The notes: a model not told the origin generated them from the letters alone. 64,000 nucleotides of DNA from Macrocystis pyrifera (GCA_031763025.1 JASSKH010000009.1:2728001-2792000), one strand, 5' to 3'. Positions 48,001 through 59,284 are shown, numbered from the stretch's first letter. Made by a program: numbers and translations.

Positions 48001-49240
48001 GGTCGATGGGCTCCCACAGCGCTACCCGCCCCTGGGCCTGATGTCCCCAGTTCTACAGTATACACCCCTTGCTGTTGTCATCTCCAACGAATTGTGGTCA
48101 AGGTTCAAAGAAAGATGCGGCCGTCTTTCTCGACTGACTTCAGTCCCTGCCCGTCCAATATGTACATTCGACCATAATGGTGCCGTTTTTTAAAATCTTC
48201 ACGTAACTCGTAGTCAGTAGTAGGAGGTTTTACCCTATACTGGGATATGACGAACCGTCATAACCCATAGGTTTTACCCTCAGCGATCTTCTGGACAAGT
48301 CGTGGTCACAGGTGTCGTCCCTTCTCCCCCCCCAGTACGTGCCTTTAATCTTTGGTCGCGCATGTGGATAGGGTGCAGCATTCCCATCGTATGTATGTGT
48401 CCAGCATGGCACTGGTACCAGCTGAGTGTACCATCTACCTGGTACGAAACACCAACGACGTTCTATTTGCGCAACAATATAGAGCCAGTACGTAATATGA
48501 TACAACACGCGCGTCCGATATCAGTAATATTATTGTGAATGGTTGCTGCGTGATTGCCGCGTCATCTCTCCCTGTAGGCGGGCCCCGTTGTATCACTCGC
48601 GTGCGTAGACGACGTTGTGTTGAACTTGTAGGCTTCAAAATAAGCAATCTTACATAATAATAGTACCAATCTTTGTTAAAATAATGGTTTCAAAAGGGAC
48701 CTCGGCTACACCTCCCCCTGCACCCTCTCCCCTATAAATAAACACGCTACGAACACGCTCTCTATGTATTGCAATACCAACCAAGTCAGGCTTACCAGGT
48801 AAACACATCCAACACTAGCCCACCCAGATTGGTGAGCCGAAAATGCCATTCGGATGGAAGGTTTGTGGAAGCGAATATTCCACATACTCTACCGCAGAAC
48901 AAGAAGCGAATAAACAAGCACGTACACAAATCATGGCAAACGAATGCGGCTCCCCAAAACCACTCCCGCCCCTTTAACTTGCGAGGCTACGACGCCTCGT
49001 GAACCAATGCCAACAAACAAAAGGCAAGACAGTCCACCCGTAAAGGACTCGAAAACGCGCCCAACATCAATACCAGGACTATCGCGAATGGGAGAGGGGG
49101 GGGGGGGGGGGGCGATAAGGGAAAGAAAACAAAAAAAGTGGAAGAAAAAAGACACATTCGTACATACTTCGAAGTATACGCACACTGAATTCCGCGCATC
49201 GGGATGAGTGGCCAAATCACGCAATCACTAAATCGACATC
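45034..49240. other. 4.2 kb without a recognisable gene
   Basis: Contains a short tandem pair (CGCGAAACGCGAAAAAAA at 45304 and 45347), a TTTTC-rich tract at 46145-46225 and scattered GGTACC/TACCAGGTAC motifs. No ORF above 110 aa and no conserved domain. Confidence 0.45.
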
Positions 49241-49247
49241 GACCCAG

Positions 49248-49342
49248 AACGAGGGGGGGGCGTACTCATTTGTTGCTTGCCTTAGTCATTTGACCATTGA
49301 CCACGCATCCCTTTCGAGACGGAGGGGGGGGGGGGGGGGGTT
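49248..49342 (-). mobile_element. LINE 3'-end fragment between two G-tracts
   Basis: About 60 bp of LINE tail (GTACTCATTTGTTGCTTGCC to CTTTCGAGACGGA) with G8 on its left and G17 (49324-49340) on its right. The insertion therefore sits inside a poly(C) tract in the sense direction. Confidence 0.88.
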
Positions 49343-49479
49343 GTCGGCAGAACTAAGCAATACGCACACACGTCCGGCACGTCCGATCAACCGCATGGGG
49401 CGAAAACGCAGAGGTCATACGGGTGCCGGCCAAAACGCGGGCCACGCATCCCGAGGCGGTCACAGCTGACCAAGGCTGT

Positions 49480-49770
49480 GTTTTGTAGTTTTTTATGGTC
49501 ATACTCGGGTAGGTACCCGGGTACCCCCGGAGCATACCTCGCGCGGTATACCGTATCACACCGGGTGGTAAGACAACAATACCCCTGGGATGATTTTCTG
49601 AGCCGGCTTTCTCCATAACAAGGGGGGTACCCGCAAACGAAAATGGTGGCTATGGAAAGGCTTTGTCCAGATATATTTCCATAGATGCATCGCGCGGCGT
49701 CTGCATTCTCCCCGTTGTGGGGAAAACTGGCTTGGAAAATCATTCGAGGGTGCGTTACATTACCACCTGG
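49480..49770. repeat. Dispersed repeat with inverted ends
   Basis: Contains GGTGGCTATGGAAA and ATATTTCCATAGATGCATCG, which recur at about 56570-56610, and GATGATTTTCTGAGCC with its inverse GGAAAATCATTC. The left part (TACCCGGGTACC) matches 2775-2860 inverted. Confidence 0.6.
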
Positions 49771-50094
49771 TGTGATACAGTACCCAATTAGACACAAGCA
49801 TACTGCAGGCTCACGCAATATGTGAACTACACTACAAAGCCAAAAAAAAACACGTCAAGTACCCGCAAACTTGGTGAACGTCACGGTACGTATGACCAGG
49901 GCAAAATAGCAAAATCTTGATTGTGCTCGCACTAAACGTCACAATCGAGCACGAGCGACACAATCTACCGACCGCGGGGCAACAGCAGTGGTGCTCAATA
50001 GTATGTCTGTCGTTCGTATTGCTAATTCTCCTGCTACGGCGGTCGCTCCGACGTTCTTTCCTGCCAGTCGACGAATCTGCCGAGCGAGAGATGT

Positions 50095-50225
50095 GACCTG
50101 CAGCAGCAATAGCAGTCGCAGTAGCAGCGGCGTCAGTAGCAGTAGCCGCAGCAGTAGGAAGTAGAAGTAGCAGCAGCAGAAGCAGCAGCAGGGTAGCAGC
50201 AGCAATAGCAGCAGCAATTTGGCAG
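50095..50225. repeat. AGC/GTAGCA trinucleotide-rich tract
   Basis: Imperfect CAGCAG and AGTAGCAG units, about 130 bp. Gives Leu-rich or Ser-rich ORFs in all frames. Confidence 0.85.
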
Positions 50226-50861
50226 GGAGCAGCGGAAACCAAGGCGACGACAGAGGCGCGCAGCGGAGGGGGGGGGGTTGTTCAGGACATCTGGTCCGAC
50301 CTTGCAGATCTAGGCGAGTCGCGCGTGCACGAGAAAAAAGCGACAGGCAAATACGTCATGACTGCAGGCTTGCTTTCGTTCCAGGGTTGCCTTCAGGGTC
50401 ATTATGCACCAAAATAAGGCACACACCACCACGTAGTACTGACGGTGCACGGGGCCTGACCTGTAGCTACAGCAGTATCATTGCATGGCAGAGATACATC
50501 AGCATATGCAATCCAACCCCCACAAACACCAACGCTAAAACACCATGGGTATACGACCACAAAAGCAGGATTGCTCCTGCATGGCGCATTCCTCCTGTTC
50601 CGGGCGGCTTCGCGCCCAAAACAACTCTCGACGCTCAGACGACCCCAACCACGACCCGGTTCAAAAATGCCTCCGGCCAAAGTCGAACGCCGCGCTAAGG
50701 CGGGAGCCTCTATTTGCAACACTTTCTTGCAACAAAACTCGGGTAGGACGTTTTTGTCATGTTTTTAGCCATGAATCTAGCCCCCCCCCCTCCCTGGGAA
50801 GGCGTGCAAATATCTTGCACGAGTTTTTTTGCAGGACGGTGCTGCCATTTGAGCTACCTCG

Positions 50862-53800
50862 CTAAGGACGCTCTACCCGCACCTCTAGGTCAGTGTTGAA
50901 GGCGTGGAGAGTAACCCTAAGCCGTTCCTTCCCTTCCTGAACTGTCGGCTTCCGTATGGCTCGCACGTCATACCCTAGATGGCGCAGAGACCCCGCTACG
51001 AACAGCGACCGCTCGTTTCCGGCGACCAGCACGGCTTGGATTGGCGAGAGGTGGCGGGGTACGTCCTTCGCGTCCAGGGGGGCGGTGCCGTCGATATTGT
51101 CTTCGTCGGCAAGCGTTCTAAGTAGCATGTCGAACGAGACGCGAGAAGAGGAACAGGACAGGATGGGACGGACAGGACAGGGCAGGACAGGACAAGAAAC
51201 GGCATTGCAGTTGTAGCACGGGTTGACACAGAGAGGGGCCGGTGGTTTCGGACGGGGTTGGCGCTGCGCCCAAAAACAACGATCAAGTCTGACAAGCATA
51301 AATTTGCCGACCCACGCGGGCGCAGATGGTGGAACAATCAAGATCTGACACAACGGACAACATATCACCATCTACCGTAGATCTTCTAGATCCTACGTGT
51401 CGTTGTGATATGTTGTGCATGAGTCGTAAAACACACGGACCCCACATAGCAAACATGTACGGAAGAGCCGTGTCATGTGCAGATCCCACAACTAGAGAGT
51501 AGATCGGGCAGAAAATATAACATCACGAAACGGGAATCTGATTTGTCCCGATGTGCACTACAGTAGTATAAGATTTGCAGTTTTTTCGCGTCCAAACCAA
51601 ACAGGTTGCGTTTAACGCGCAACACACGACGAGTCAGCCCCACCTTTGAAACATGTCGGCCAATTCCAACACTCTCCTTCGGCTCCCGTCGGCACCCGCT
51701 TGCATGACGTACGCGCACTTGATACCTGCCAGGCTGGTACAGCAGTAGGGGTCCGTCCCGCGCAGATAAGGGCAGGGCGGCAGGGGTGAACGGTACCCAA
51801 CCCACGGGGGAAATAGGTCGAGAGCTGTCAGCAGGAATGGGGACGTGGAGTCCCTCCCGCCGAAGCGATTGGCTATGTACTTCGTACCGAGATTGCGCAT
51901 TGCGTGCTCCGTTACTTTCTGGTACATGTATATATATATGTACGTGGCATGGGAATGATCCTTGTCTCATGTCACTCATACACACTTGCAGCACACAAAC
52001 ACACACATACCTGTGCAAGGGCAGCGAGGTGGAGTAAATCAAGGGCCGGGCGTAGTTAACCAAGAACTCCTTCAGAATAACGCTCCCGACCACCACCGCG
52101 CCGTGCACACCCAGGGCCTTTCCGAAGGAGTGCATTTCCGCCAGAAGCACAGGGTGTGCTTCCAGGCCTAGAGCTGACACCACCCCTCGCCCTTGATCTC
52201 CGAATACGCCTGTGCTGGAGTCCAGCGTCGTGCGGTGTGCGGTGGCGAAGAGGAAAATAAAACGTCAAGTTAAAACGAAATAATGGAACTACTCTGCCGC
52301 AGCGGTTGTGGCGCGCGGTGGCGACATGGATAAAAAAGCGTCAAGCGAAAATTATGTTATGGAACTATATAACTCTGCTTCATTGCGAATGAAGTCATGG
52401 AAATAGAACCCCGCTGCAGCCGGGAGGAGCATGAACACGCAGCGGTGGAGTCGTTCTTTTTTCTTCTCGTCCCATTCATAATTTTCGCCCTTCTTTTCTC
52501 TCTCCCTCCTAGTCGTAACTCAGATCCGGGGTCACAAAACAGGCTCTCCTTCCTCCTCCCTACCACGGTACGCGGGGACTCGAACCTCAACCTTTAGTAG
52601 TATTCGAAGTTGACCACTAGCCCACAGAGGTGACCGGCTGTACTTAGGCTCAGGCGTGCGGTGGCGAAATGGACAAGAAAACGCCAAGTGAAAACGAAGC
52701 CATGGAACAACCTCTGCAGCAGCAGTTGTGGCGTGTTGGTGGCAACACGGAGAAGAAAACGTCACGTGAAAACGCAGTCATGAAATGGGACTGCCTCTGC
52801 TGCAGTCGGAAAAGGAACGTGTGCGGGGCGGCAACCGCTCCGTGGTCATGCTGCGAGATGTGGCAGCGATGCGTCCATATCATAGCGTAACGGCGGTCCT
52901 CATTGTGTCGATTAACTGCGATCTGACTCCAAGAGAGCACATAAACGCGCACGACATATTATCTATACGTACACGATATCGGATTCGCATCCTTAGTGGT
53001 ACATTGTGTGTGTCGTATGATACTACACTCGTGCAACGCAAACGTGCAGGACAGACGTTTCTAGCTTACACTAGTCTCGCTTCAAGCAACTGAAGCTTCG
53101 AAAAGCAGGTAAGCCCACGAAAAGATCCAAAATCAATAAAGGTCTGCTCTCAACACCGGTCGTCGGAGTGGACAACAGCGCAGGAGTGCCCTACTATACC
53201 CCCCCCTACATGGTCATACGACTGCGGCCATGCATGATACCGAGTAACCCCCCCCCCCCCCCCCACCCTTGCCTCCCACCCACCCCCGACGGAACAACAA
53301 ACACAATATCAAGACAGAAGCACTACAATCCTTCAAGTCATGTCATCTCGACAGGGTCACCCTGCGAGAACTTTCGTTGCCGGCTCCCGAGGGTGTGGTT
53401 AGAAAACATGTAAGTGTGGAAACCAGGTCCTATCCCCTAGAAGCTAACGCCTCTTTATCCCCATAACTGTCAAGTCCTGCCACCTCGGCAGGGTAAGTCT
53501 GAGATAACTTTCGTTGCTAACCCCCGAGAGTGTGATTACGCCCCCACTACCCACCTCGGTATGTCTGCACACCCAGTCCTGACCAAATAATTCAGCTGCT
53601 GTGGGAATATACGATACCACGTTTGGCATCTCGGCAGGGAAATCGCCGGCAAGTGTTTGCAGGATGGGCCAACCTCTCACGCATCTATACTACACGCAAG
53701 ACAGTCAGCGTGGGTGGATGCTACAGACACGGGAGGTGACGCTCTAACGAGGACGTGATCGACGGTTTTCGTTGGTCGTTGACACGCTGCATCGAACGTA

Positions 53801-55808
53801 TGCAGGATGAAAACCATTTCATCACAGCGTGTCGTGTCTCAGCATGAGGCTTTTGTCAAGGGCAGAGCGTCAAAGTCGCGTCCGAGAGTCACCGAGGACG
53901 TGTTCGACGTTTTGCTTGTCACGTACTACGCCCGTGTCCAACAAGAAGACGAAGCAATCCACGTATATACCAAGTTGCAGCAGGGTTCCCTGGCCTTGCT
54001 ATAACTGCGTGTGAAACTGGACGGCTTGTTCTTCTGACAAGGGTGAAGCACGTGACAGGCAAATCGTCCACACCTCGGACAGTCCAGATCTATCCCCGAT
54101 CTTGTATGAATTAGCTCATGTTGCCGGGTAGGACCCGTGTAACCCGCATGATCTAGCGCATGTTTCCTGGGTTGGATCTGTACTACGCAGATCGTGCACA
54201 ACCTCTCACGGCGGCAGGTGAGGAACTGCAGTAGATGGTCTACATTATGATCTGTCTGAGGTGTGAAAACGTCCATCACATCCCCAACTACTCCCGGACG
54301 TGACATCAACGCTGCCTTGACAAAAAGCCTCATACTGAGACAGGGTACTCATGAACGGAACTCTTGTTACCCTCACTGACGAAGGCTACGATGACCACGA
54401 ACGACCATGGGGCTTATGCCCGTCGGCGGATGATGAACCGCCTGATGAGGAGCCGTCTGAGGAAGATGAAGACTGATGTTCGACGAGGACTAATGTAACA
54501 ACCATTATTCTCCCCCTCCTCTTCATCGGCCTGACGACGTTGAACTGGGTTTGCATCGGGCATGGACCGGTTGAAAACCGAGTCGCTTTGAACGATCGGT
54601 CCTCAAAACACTTGCCGCCGGTTTTTCCCCTTGGCGTAAGGGGGTTGGCTTGCCTGCGACTTTCTTCATGACGTGAGGGGTTGCGGCGTTTGTCCCAGTG
54701 ATCTTCGTCGGGACCAGACACGTTGCAGGGGGTCGTCCTCGTCACCCATGACGGGCGACGTTTTTTTTTTTTAATATTTGCTACGTCGTTTATTTACCGT
54801 TTAATATCAGCACAAGAAAGTACGGGGATGACAGGAGATGAGGGACGAAACGCGTTCGATATACACGATCTATCGAAAGTACGATATCTCTATATCTCGG
54901 AACGTTTGGATGCGATATATATCGAAACAAAAAATTTGGATACGATATCCTTCTCTGCCGTAAACACGTACAACCTGTAAACACGGAAACACGTACGTGG
55001 CATGTATCATGCGGGTAAACATGTGCACAACGTAATAGGTAAACATGTAAACACCCATCACTCTGGACGGAAGTGTATCTGGCCGGAAATGTAAGGATCG
55101 TTGAAACATTATTATCAAGACGAAGCGGTCCTCCTACTTCCGCCCAGAGCAAAGTGAAGACCAAACTCTCCTGTCGTGTACGTCCAGAGTAGTGCCAGTT
55201 AAAATGTAAACATGCAAGTATAAACATGTAGCACTCAAACATGCACACATATAAACATGTATAAACAGGTCTCATGTAGACATGGTACACATACAACCAT
55301 GTACGAGACAACACAAAATCACGTGAACACAGGTAAACACGTAAACACGTAATCATGACTAACATTAAACATGCAATTAGACGCGAGTCGACGAGGGAAG
55401 AAAGTGCCGAACCCTTCTCGTGACAAAACAGCAAGGCATGTACCGTAGGAGGAAAGGGGAGAGAAGAGTCTACCATGTGACCCCGGATCCGAGTCACGAC
55501 TATAAGGAACACACGCAAGAAGGGCGAGAATAATACATGGGATGGGGAAAAAAAGAAACTATGTCAGCATGTTACCTGTGTGCTTCGTCGACGATCACCA
55601 GCGCTGTGTACGTCCCAGCGACGCGGAAGATTTCAACCAACGGAGCCGTGTCCCCGTCCATGGAGTAGACGCTTTCCACCACTACGAAGATGTTTGTCGG
55701 AGCGTTGACTCCCTTCGTGCGAAGTCCCCGAAGCGTGGCTTCGAGATGCTCGACGTCGTTGTGGCGGAATATGACGGTCTCTTGCTGCCTCCCCAGTCGG
55801 GTGCCCAT
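50862..55808 (-). CDS. Alpha-oxoamine synthase, likely 8-amino-7-oxononanoate synthase (BioF-like), partial
   Basis: PLP enzyme of the BioF/KBL/ALAS/SPT family. Four exons: 55808-55576 (GTRLGRQQETVIFRHNDVEH to ALVIVDEAH), 52214-52011 (TGVFGDQGRG, HSFGKALGVHGAVVVGS with the PLP lysine, NYARPLIYSTSLPLH), 51733-51644 (SLAGIKCAYVMQ), 51117-50862 (LSPIQAVLVAGNE, RAIRKPTVQEGKERLRVTLH, NTDLE, TAG). Split codons restore DEAHSTG and LPLHSLAG, so the splice junctions are secure. About 260 residues are present of the usual 390-430. The N-terminal exons with the glycine-rich and HASxH blocks should lie right of 55808 but were not found. HSFGKALG and NYARPLIYSTSLP favour BioF over SPT. Exon 4 may instead end at 50883 (LE, donor GTGCGG) with one more exon. 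Role: biotin synthesis (pimeloyl donor plus alanine). Confidence 0.88.
51150..51200. repeat. (GGACA)n pentamer array at a BioF 3' splice site
   Basis: GGACAGGACAGGGCAGGACA on the plus strand. In the transcript it is TGTCC-rich and ends about 35 nt before the acceptor of the last BioF exon. Confidence 0.85.
52225..52810. repeat. Tandem repeat, about 75-85 bp unit, split by a tRNA-derived insert
   Basis: Units contain GTGGCG, GGAnAAnAAA-CGTCAAGTGAAAACG, ATGGAACTA and CTGCAGCAG. Units at about 52235, 52310, 52380 (partial), 52655 and 52730. The middle is interrupted by about 240 bp with tRNA-like promoter boxes. The array begins 15-20 bp upstream of the BioF exon at 52214. Confidence 0.82.
52410..52650 (-). 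mobile_element. Candidate tRNA-derived SINE
   Basis: On the minus strand the head contains an A-box-like TGGGCTAGTGG (52624-52614) and a perfect B box GGTTCGAGTCC (52586-52576), followed by a purine-rich body. The boxes are spaced as in a tRNA gene, but a full cloverleaf does not fold well by eye, so a true tRNA is less likely. It interrupts the tandem array. Confidence 0.6.
53203..53265 (+). mobile_element. SINE-like 3' fragment S5 between C-runs
   Basis: CTACATGGTCATACGACTGC and GGCCATGCATGATACCGAGT followed by AA and C14. Directly preceded by C8. About 50 bp of tail only. Confidence 0.82.
53327..53540. repeat. Tandem duplication, about 140-bp unit
   Basis: TCAAGTCATGTCATCTCGAC / GTCAAGTCCTGCCACCTCGG, CAGGGT, AACTTTCGTTGC and CCCGAGnGTGTG occur twice in order. 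Confidence 0.75.
53843..54345. mobile_element. TIR element, about 500 bp, carrying the GATC-rich repeat
   Basis: Ends are inverted: CTCAGCATGAGGCTTTTGTC at 53843 and, complemented, CTCAGTATGAGGCTTTTTGT at 54340, both followed by AAGG and a GTCC block. The interior has the GATC-rich sequence (ATGTTTCCTGGGTTGGATCT, GCACAACCTCTCACGGCGGC) also found at 57680 and, inverted, 62750. Confidence 0.7.
54960..55375. repeat. Degenerate GTAAACAYGT minisatellite in BioF intron
   Basis: GTAAACATGT, ATAAACATGT and GTAAACACGT recur at least twelve times with irregular spacing, ending about 200 bp from the BioF exon at 55576. Confidence 0.75.
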
Positions 55809-55849
55809 CTTGACGTGCGTGACACGGCGAGAGGTGAGCGGTGTGGGCA

Positions 55850-56370
55850 TCAGACATGGTAAGGGTAGATTCGTCAGTCGACGCAGTTATGGCCGTTGCG
55901 AACGCAGCAACGGACAAAACGTGCTTCATTGGTAAAGAGACCTGGATGTGACCGGTGTGGGCGTCGGAGACAATGAAGATGGGTTGGTCAATAGACTTAC
56001 GGTCTCCGCAAACGCGCGAACGCAGTAACGGACAAAAACGTGTTTTTTTGGTATGCATAGAGACAACTAGGCATGTCTACGACGGGGATCTGGACGGGAG
56101 CGGTGTCGGTGTCAGTAACAAGGATAGGCTTGTCAGTAGATACAGTTACGGCCTCCGCGAATGAGCGAACACAAGTAACGGACAAAAACTTGGATTCCTG
56201 GTAAGAAACAATTAGGCATATATCTGTGACGGAGATCAGGATGCGAGCGGTGTCGGTGTCAGCAAAAGGATAGGCTTGCCAGTAGACGCAGCTACGACCT
56301 CCGCGATTGCGGTCACGGACAAAACGTGATTTGTTGGTATTGAATAGATAAACTTGGGTATGTCTGTGTC
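55850..56370. repeat. Tandem repeat, about 125-bp unit, four copies
   Basis: Each copy has GGCGTCGG-type or GTGTCGGTGTCAG, a TTGGTCAATAGA-like segment, CCTCCGCGAA, GCGAACRCAGTAACGGACAA and AAACGTG then TTGGTA. It starts within 45 bp of the BioF exon acceptor. Confidence 0.85.
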
Positions 56371-56469
56371 GGGGATCTGAGTCAGAGTGAACTACGAGTA
56401 TAGAAACGAGGACGCCCTGTCTTTGTGGGAAGGCGCGTGTAGGTCAACAAACCACGCGGTGGTGTCGGA

Positions 56470-56670
56470 CATTCCGTGAAACACGCAAAATGCCACACCC
56501 ACCCCCTGGTGTAAGTTCCGAGCCAATGTTCGTCACAACAACCGGGGGCGCAGGCAAACACAAAGACCATGGTGGCTATGGAAATAACTCGTCGAGATAT
56601 TTCTATGAGCACATCGCCTTCCGCTAGCACACTGCCTGTCGACAACAGCAGCCTGGAAATTCGTCTGAAG
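56470..56670. repeat. Copy of the 49480-49770 repeat
   Basis: ATGGTGGCTATGGAAA, GAGATATTTCTATGAGCACA and GGAAATTCGTCTGAAGG parallel 49640-49750. Confidence 0.6.
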
Positions 56671-56794
56671 GAGTGTCATCTTAAGTACTGTATGTACGTA
56701 CGGCAATGGTGTCGGACATAATGGCTTCCGACACACAACGCAGCACAGTAGTTCCGAAAACTTTACAAACAGAAAGCAACAGAAATGACGGCTC

Positions 56795-56950
56795 AGTCTA
56801 GATTTCTTACGTGAGGAAAAAAATCGTCGTTTTGTCCACTAACTTCGAGATAACCACGTCGTGATTTCTTACTGCTCTCGTAAGTCTCACCCTGGTTTCG
56901 TGAGAACTAATTTCTTAGGTATAACGTGTTCATGAGTTAAAAAAACGGCT
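56795..56950. repeat. Dispersed repeat, copy 1 of 2
   Basis: GATTTCTTA, TCCACTAACTTCGAGATAAC and ATTTCTTACTG recur at 60690-60830 as GATTTCTTATTTGAGAAAGA and TACACTAACTTCAGTATAAC. Confidence 0.6.
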
Positions 56951-57104
56951 GCGGACAGATCGGCGTCGTGTAGAATGAGTATCACAATACAGGCAGCGCA
57001 AATAGCTGGATGTGCGTAAGCAGTACCGGTAAACAATACCCGGTATATACTCGTACACAAGTGTCGGTAGATACTGTGCCTATCTACAGGGGGGCATATA
57101 TACT

Positions 57105-57183
57105 GTAGTAATCAGAACCCATGATTGGCCCAAAAACTATGTATACCGCTATGTTTACACACCATATTCGGTTCTGATTACTA
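57105..57183. mobile_element. MITE-2 copy
   Basis: TAGTAATCAGAACCCATGAT to ATATTCGGTTCTGATTACTA, the most symmetrical of the three copies. Confidence 0.65.
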
Positions 57184-57679
57184 GGTTGCCCCGAAATAGA
57201 AGGATCAACTCTTACCAGTACGTTTATACCCTCACCGCTACTGCTGTAGGAGAGCTGCCAACTCTCACCGTATGGCTCGTTCCGCTTGCTGCTGTAGGAA
57301 CCTGCTGCTAGTTCGGTCGCAGGGCTTGCTGTGCAGAAGAACTCGGCAGGAGCAACCAACAAAAGCTACGCACAGATAAAAGGTGAATGCGAATGTGCGA
57401 CTGGAGACCTGACTACAGCTCCGATTGCAGTTCCGGTAACTCCGCCAAGGGTAGCATCCCACGTCGGACGCATCACCGGTTACCACTTCACGGTCTAGAC
57501 GCTTCAGGGCAGATGGATTCCTGATCTGAATGATATAACTCACGTTGCCCAGTGAAATACAAATTTGTTCGTATCTTGTCGGCAGTTCTTTTCAGATGGT
57601 ATGGGATGAAATATTGGAAGCTCCGCCACGGAGGAGGTGCTTCGTCGGCGAAAAGAGCAACAGAGTAAGCAGTACGTAC

Positions 57680-57850
57680 AGCAGTGACGATCCGTGCATG
57701 CCACCTGTGATCTACATGATCTAGTCCATGTTTCCTGGGTTGTATCTGTACTCTACAGATTTTGGACAACACCTTATGACCGCGGATAGAAAATCTGAAC
57801 GATCTACGAGTATTGGAGATCGTGATCTGTCCCATGTGTGCTAAGATTGG
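57680..57850. repeat. GATC-rich dispersed repeat copy
   Basis: GATCTAGTCCATGTTTCCTG, TTGTATCTGTACTCTACAGA and GATCTGTCCCATGTGTG match 54150-54270. Confidence 0.65.
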
Positions 57851-58127
57851 CCGGGTACCGCTTTTTGCGTAAAACATGGAAAAGACATCTCAGCTGTGAG
57901 ATGTGGAAAAAATCGTCGAAACTCATTTTGACAAGCTGCGTGTGATGTGGTACTTCCACCGCGCGTGTGACGGGCATACGATGACCTCATGAAGCACATA
58001 CTGGTACACCTGGTGTGCGGGTACCGCTTTAAAGTAACCGATTCGAAACGCCGATCAGAGTGCCACGTACGACCTACCAGTACCAGGTACTGGTAGTTGA
58101 TAGTTGAGAGGTGTTATGAACTTACGT

Positions 58128-58236
58128 TATTACGGGAGTCCATAGTTAATAGGACCTATGGTATACATAAAAATCTATATATTTACCTATTTTTATCAAC
58201 AATATTTGGTCCTACTTACTATGGTCCCCCGTAATA
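58128..58236. mobile_element. MITE-1 copy 11
   Basis: TATTACGGGAGTCCATAGTT to ACTATGGTCCCCCGTAATA. Confidence 0.9.
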
Positions 58237-58588
58237 GTGCAAAAAAACTTTGGGCACATCTCGCATGTTTCAAAAGTCTGAATCCTGATGTATATTCATC
58301 GGTCTGTTCATTATTGGCCGGTTTTTCTGGGCATGTCCGCCAGCTTTTTCGCCGACCAACTCGGGCATACATGATACTGCTGTACCTGGAAAAATGCGAC
58401 TGGTGTCTTCATGCCTTCTGAACAGACAGCAGTGATAACGAAAGGGCAACATCAACACATCAACCCTCTGAGTGCTGCTGCACAGATAAACCTAAATCTG
58501 ATTCAAATTCCAAGTGTTTTGTCCCCACAACGGAAGTGCAGTCCTTAAAATACTCTTCTAGAACTGCAGTCCGGTCTTGGGGACGAAC

Positions 58589-58697
58589 TATTACGGGGGA
58601 CCATAGTAAACAGGACCAAATATTGTTAGTAAAAATAGGTAAATATATAGGTTTTTGTGTATACCATAGGTCCTGTTAACTATGGACCCCCGTAATA
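58589..58697. mobile_element. MITE-1 copy 12, nested
   Basis: TATTACGGGGGACCATAGTA to CTATGGACCCCCGTAATA. Confidence 0.92.
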
Positions 58698-58705
58698 CGT
58701 GGAAT

Positions 58706-58814
58706 TATTACGGGGGTCCATAGTAAATAGGACCAAATGTTGTGAGAAAAAATAGGTCAATATATAGGTTTTTGTGTTCATCATAGGTCCTATTTACTAT
58801 GGTCCCCCGCAATA
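58706..58814. mobile_element. MITE-1 copy 13, nested, 8 bp from copy 12
   Basis: TATTACGGGGGTCCATAGTA to CTATGGTCCCCCGCAATA, same orientation as copy 12. Confidence 0.92.
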
Positions 58815-59284
58815 GACCAAAACGGGACTGCAGTCGTAAAGGGGTTCACGTACGTTACTACCACTTGCATGCATACTCTCGAGATATGTGCCGGCACTCG
58901 TTTCTCCAAATGCAGCAGTGGTACGGCCACGAAAGACAGCAGCGAACACCGCCCTAACCCTCACCCAAACACTCGACCGCCCGAAGGGTTGCTTATCAAC
59001 ATATTCGAGAAATGGTTGACACACACTGCTGTGCCAGACAAATAAAACTGGTCCTATCCCTAACACTAAGCCAATCAGAGCAAGTCTAATTTTGACCCTA
59101 AGCCAATCAGCCCAAATCTGCAATAAGTGGTGAGCTCTACTGATCGCCTGTGGGAATTTTCTCGCAATGAAGATGCCTTGCTGCAATGTAACAAGTAGAT
59201 AGTGTGGACTTGTCAACCATTCTGTCGAAGTTGGGTCAAGAAGCACATCGAACGCATGAGCACAACATGCGAAAGGAGTCACTC

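Larger units (their letters stand above)
58499..58855. mobile_element. MITE-3 cluster interrupted by two MITE-1 copies
   Basis: 58499-58548 is a right half. 58549-58588 (CTAGAACTGCAGTCCGGTCT, GGGGACGAAC) and 58815-58848 (CCAAAACGGGACTGCAGTCG, AAAGGGGTT) are the halves of one copy split by the tandem MITE-1 pair. Confidence 0.85.

Noticed and set aside
51473..52183. Single 236-aa minus ORF as one continuous exon
   Set aside because: Only its first 58 codons fit the BioF family. A GTATGT donor at 52010 and the next acceptor at 51734 give the correct family continuation in a different frame.
52560..52635. Functional tRNA gene on the minus strand
   Set aside because: A and B boxes are good, but acceptor and anticodon stems do not pair convincingly by eye and no clean anticodon loop was found. 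Reported as tRNA-derived SINE instead.
54960..55375. Telomere-like or forkhead-binding cluster
   Set aside because: GTAAACA matches a forkhead-type core, but units are irregular and embedded in a minisatellite. No evidence for regulatory function.
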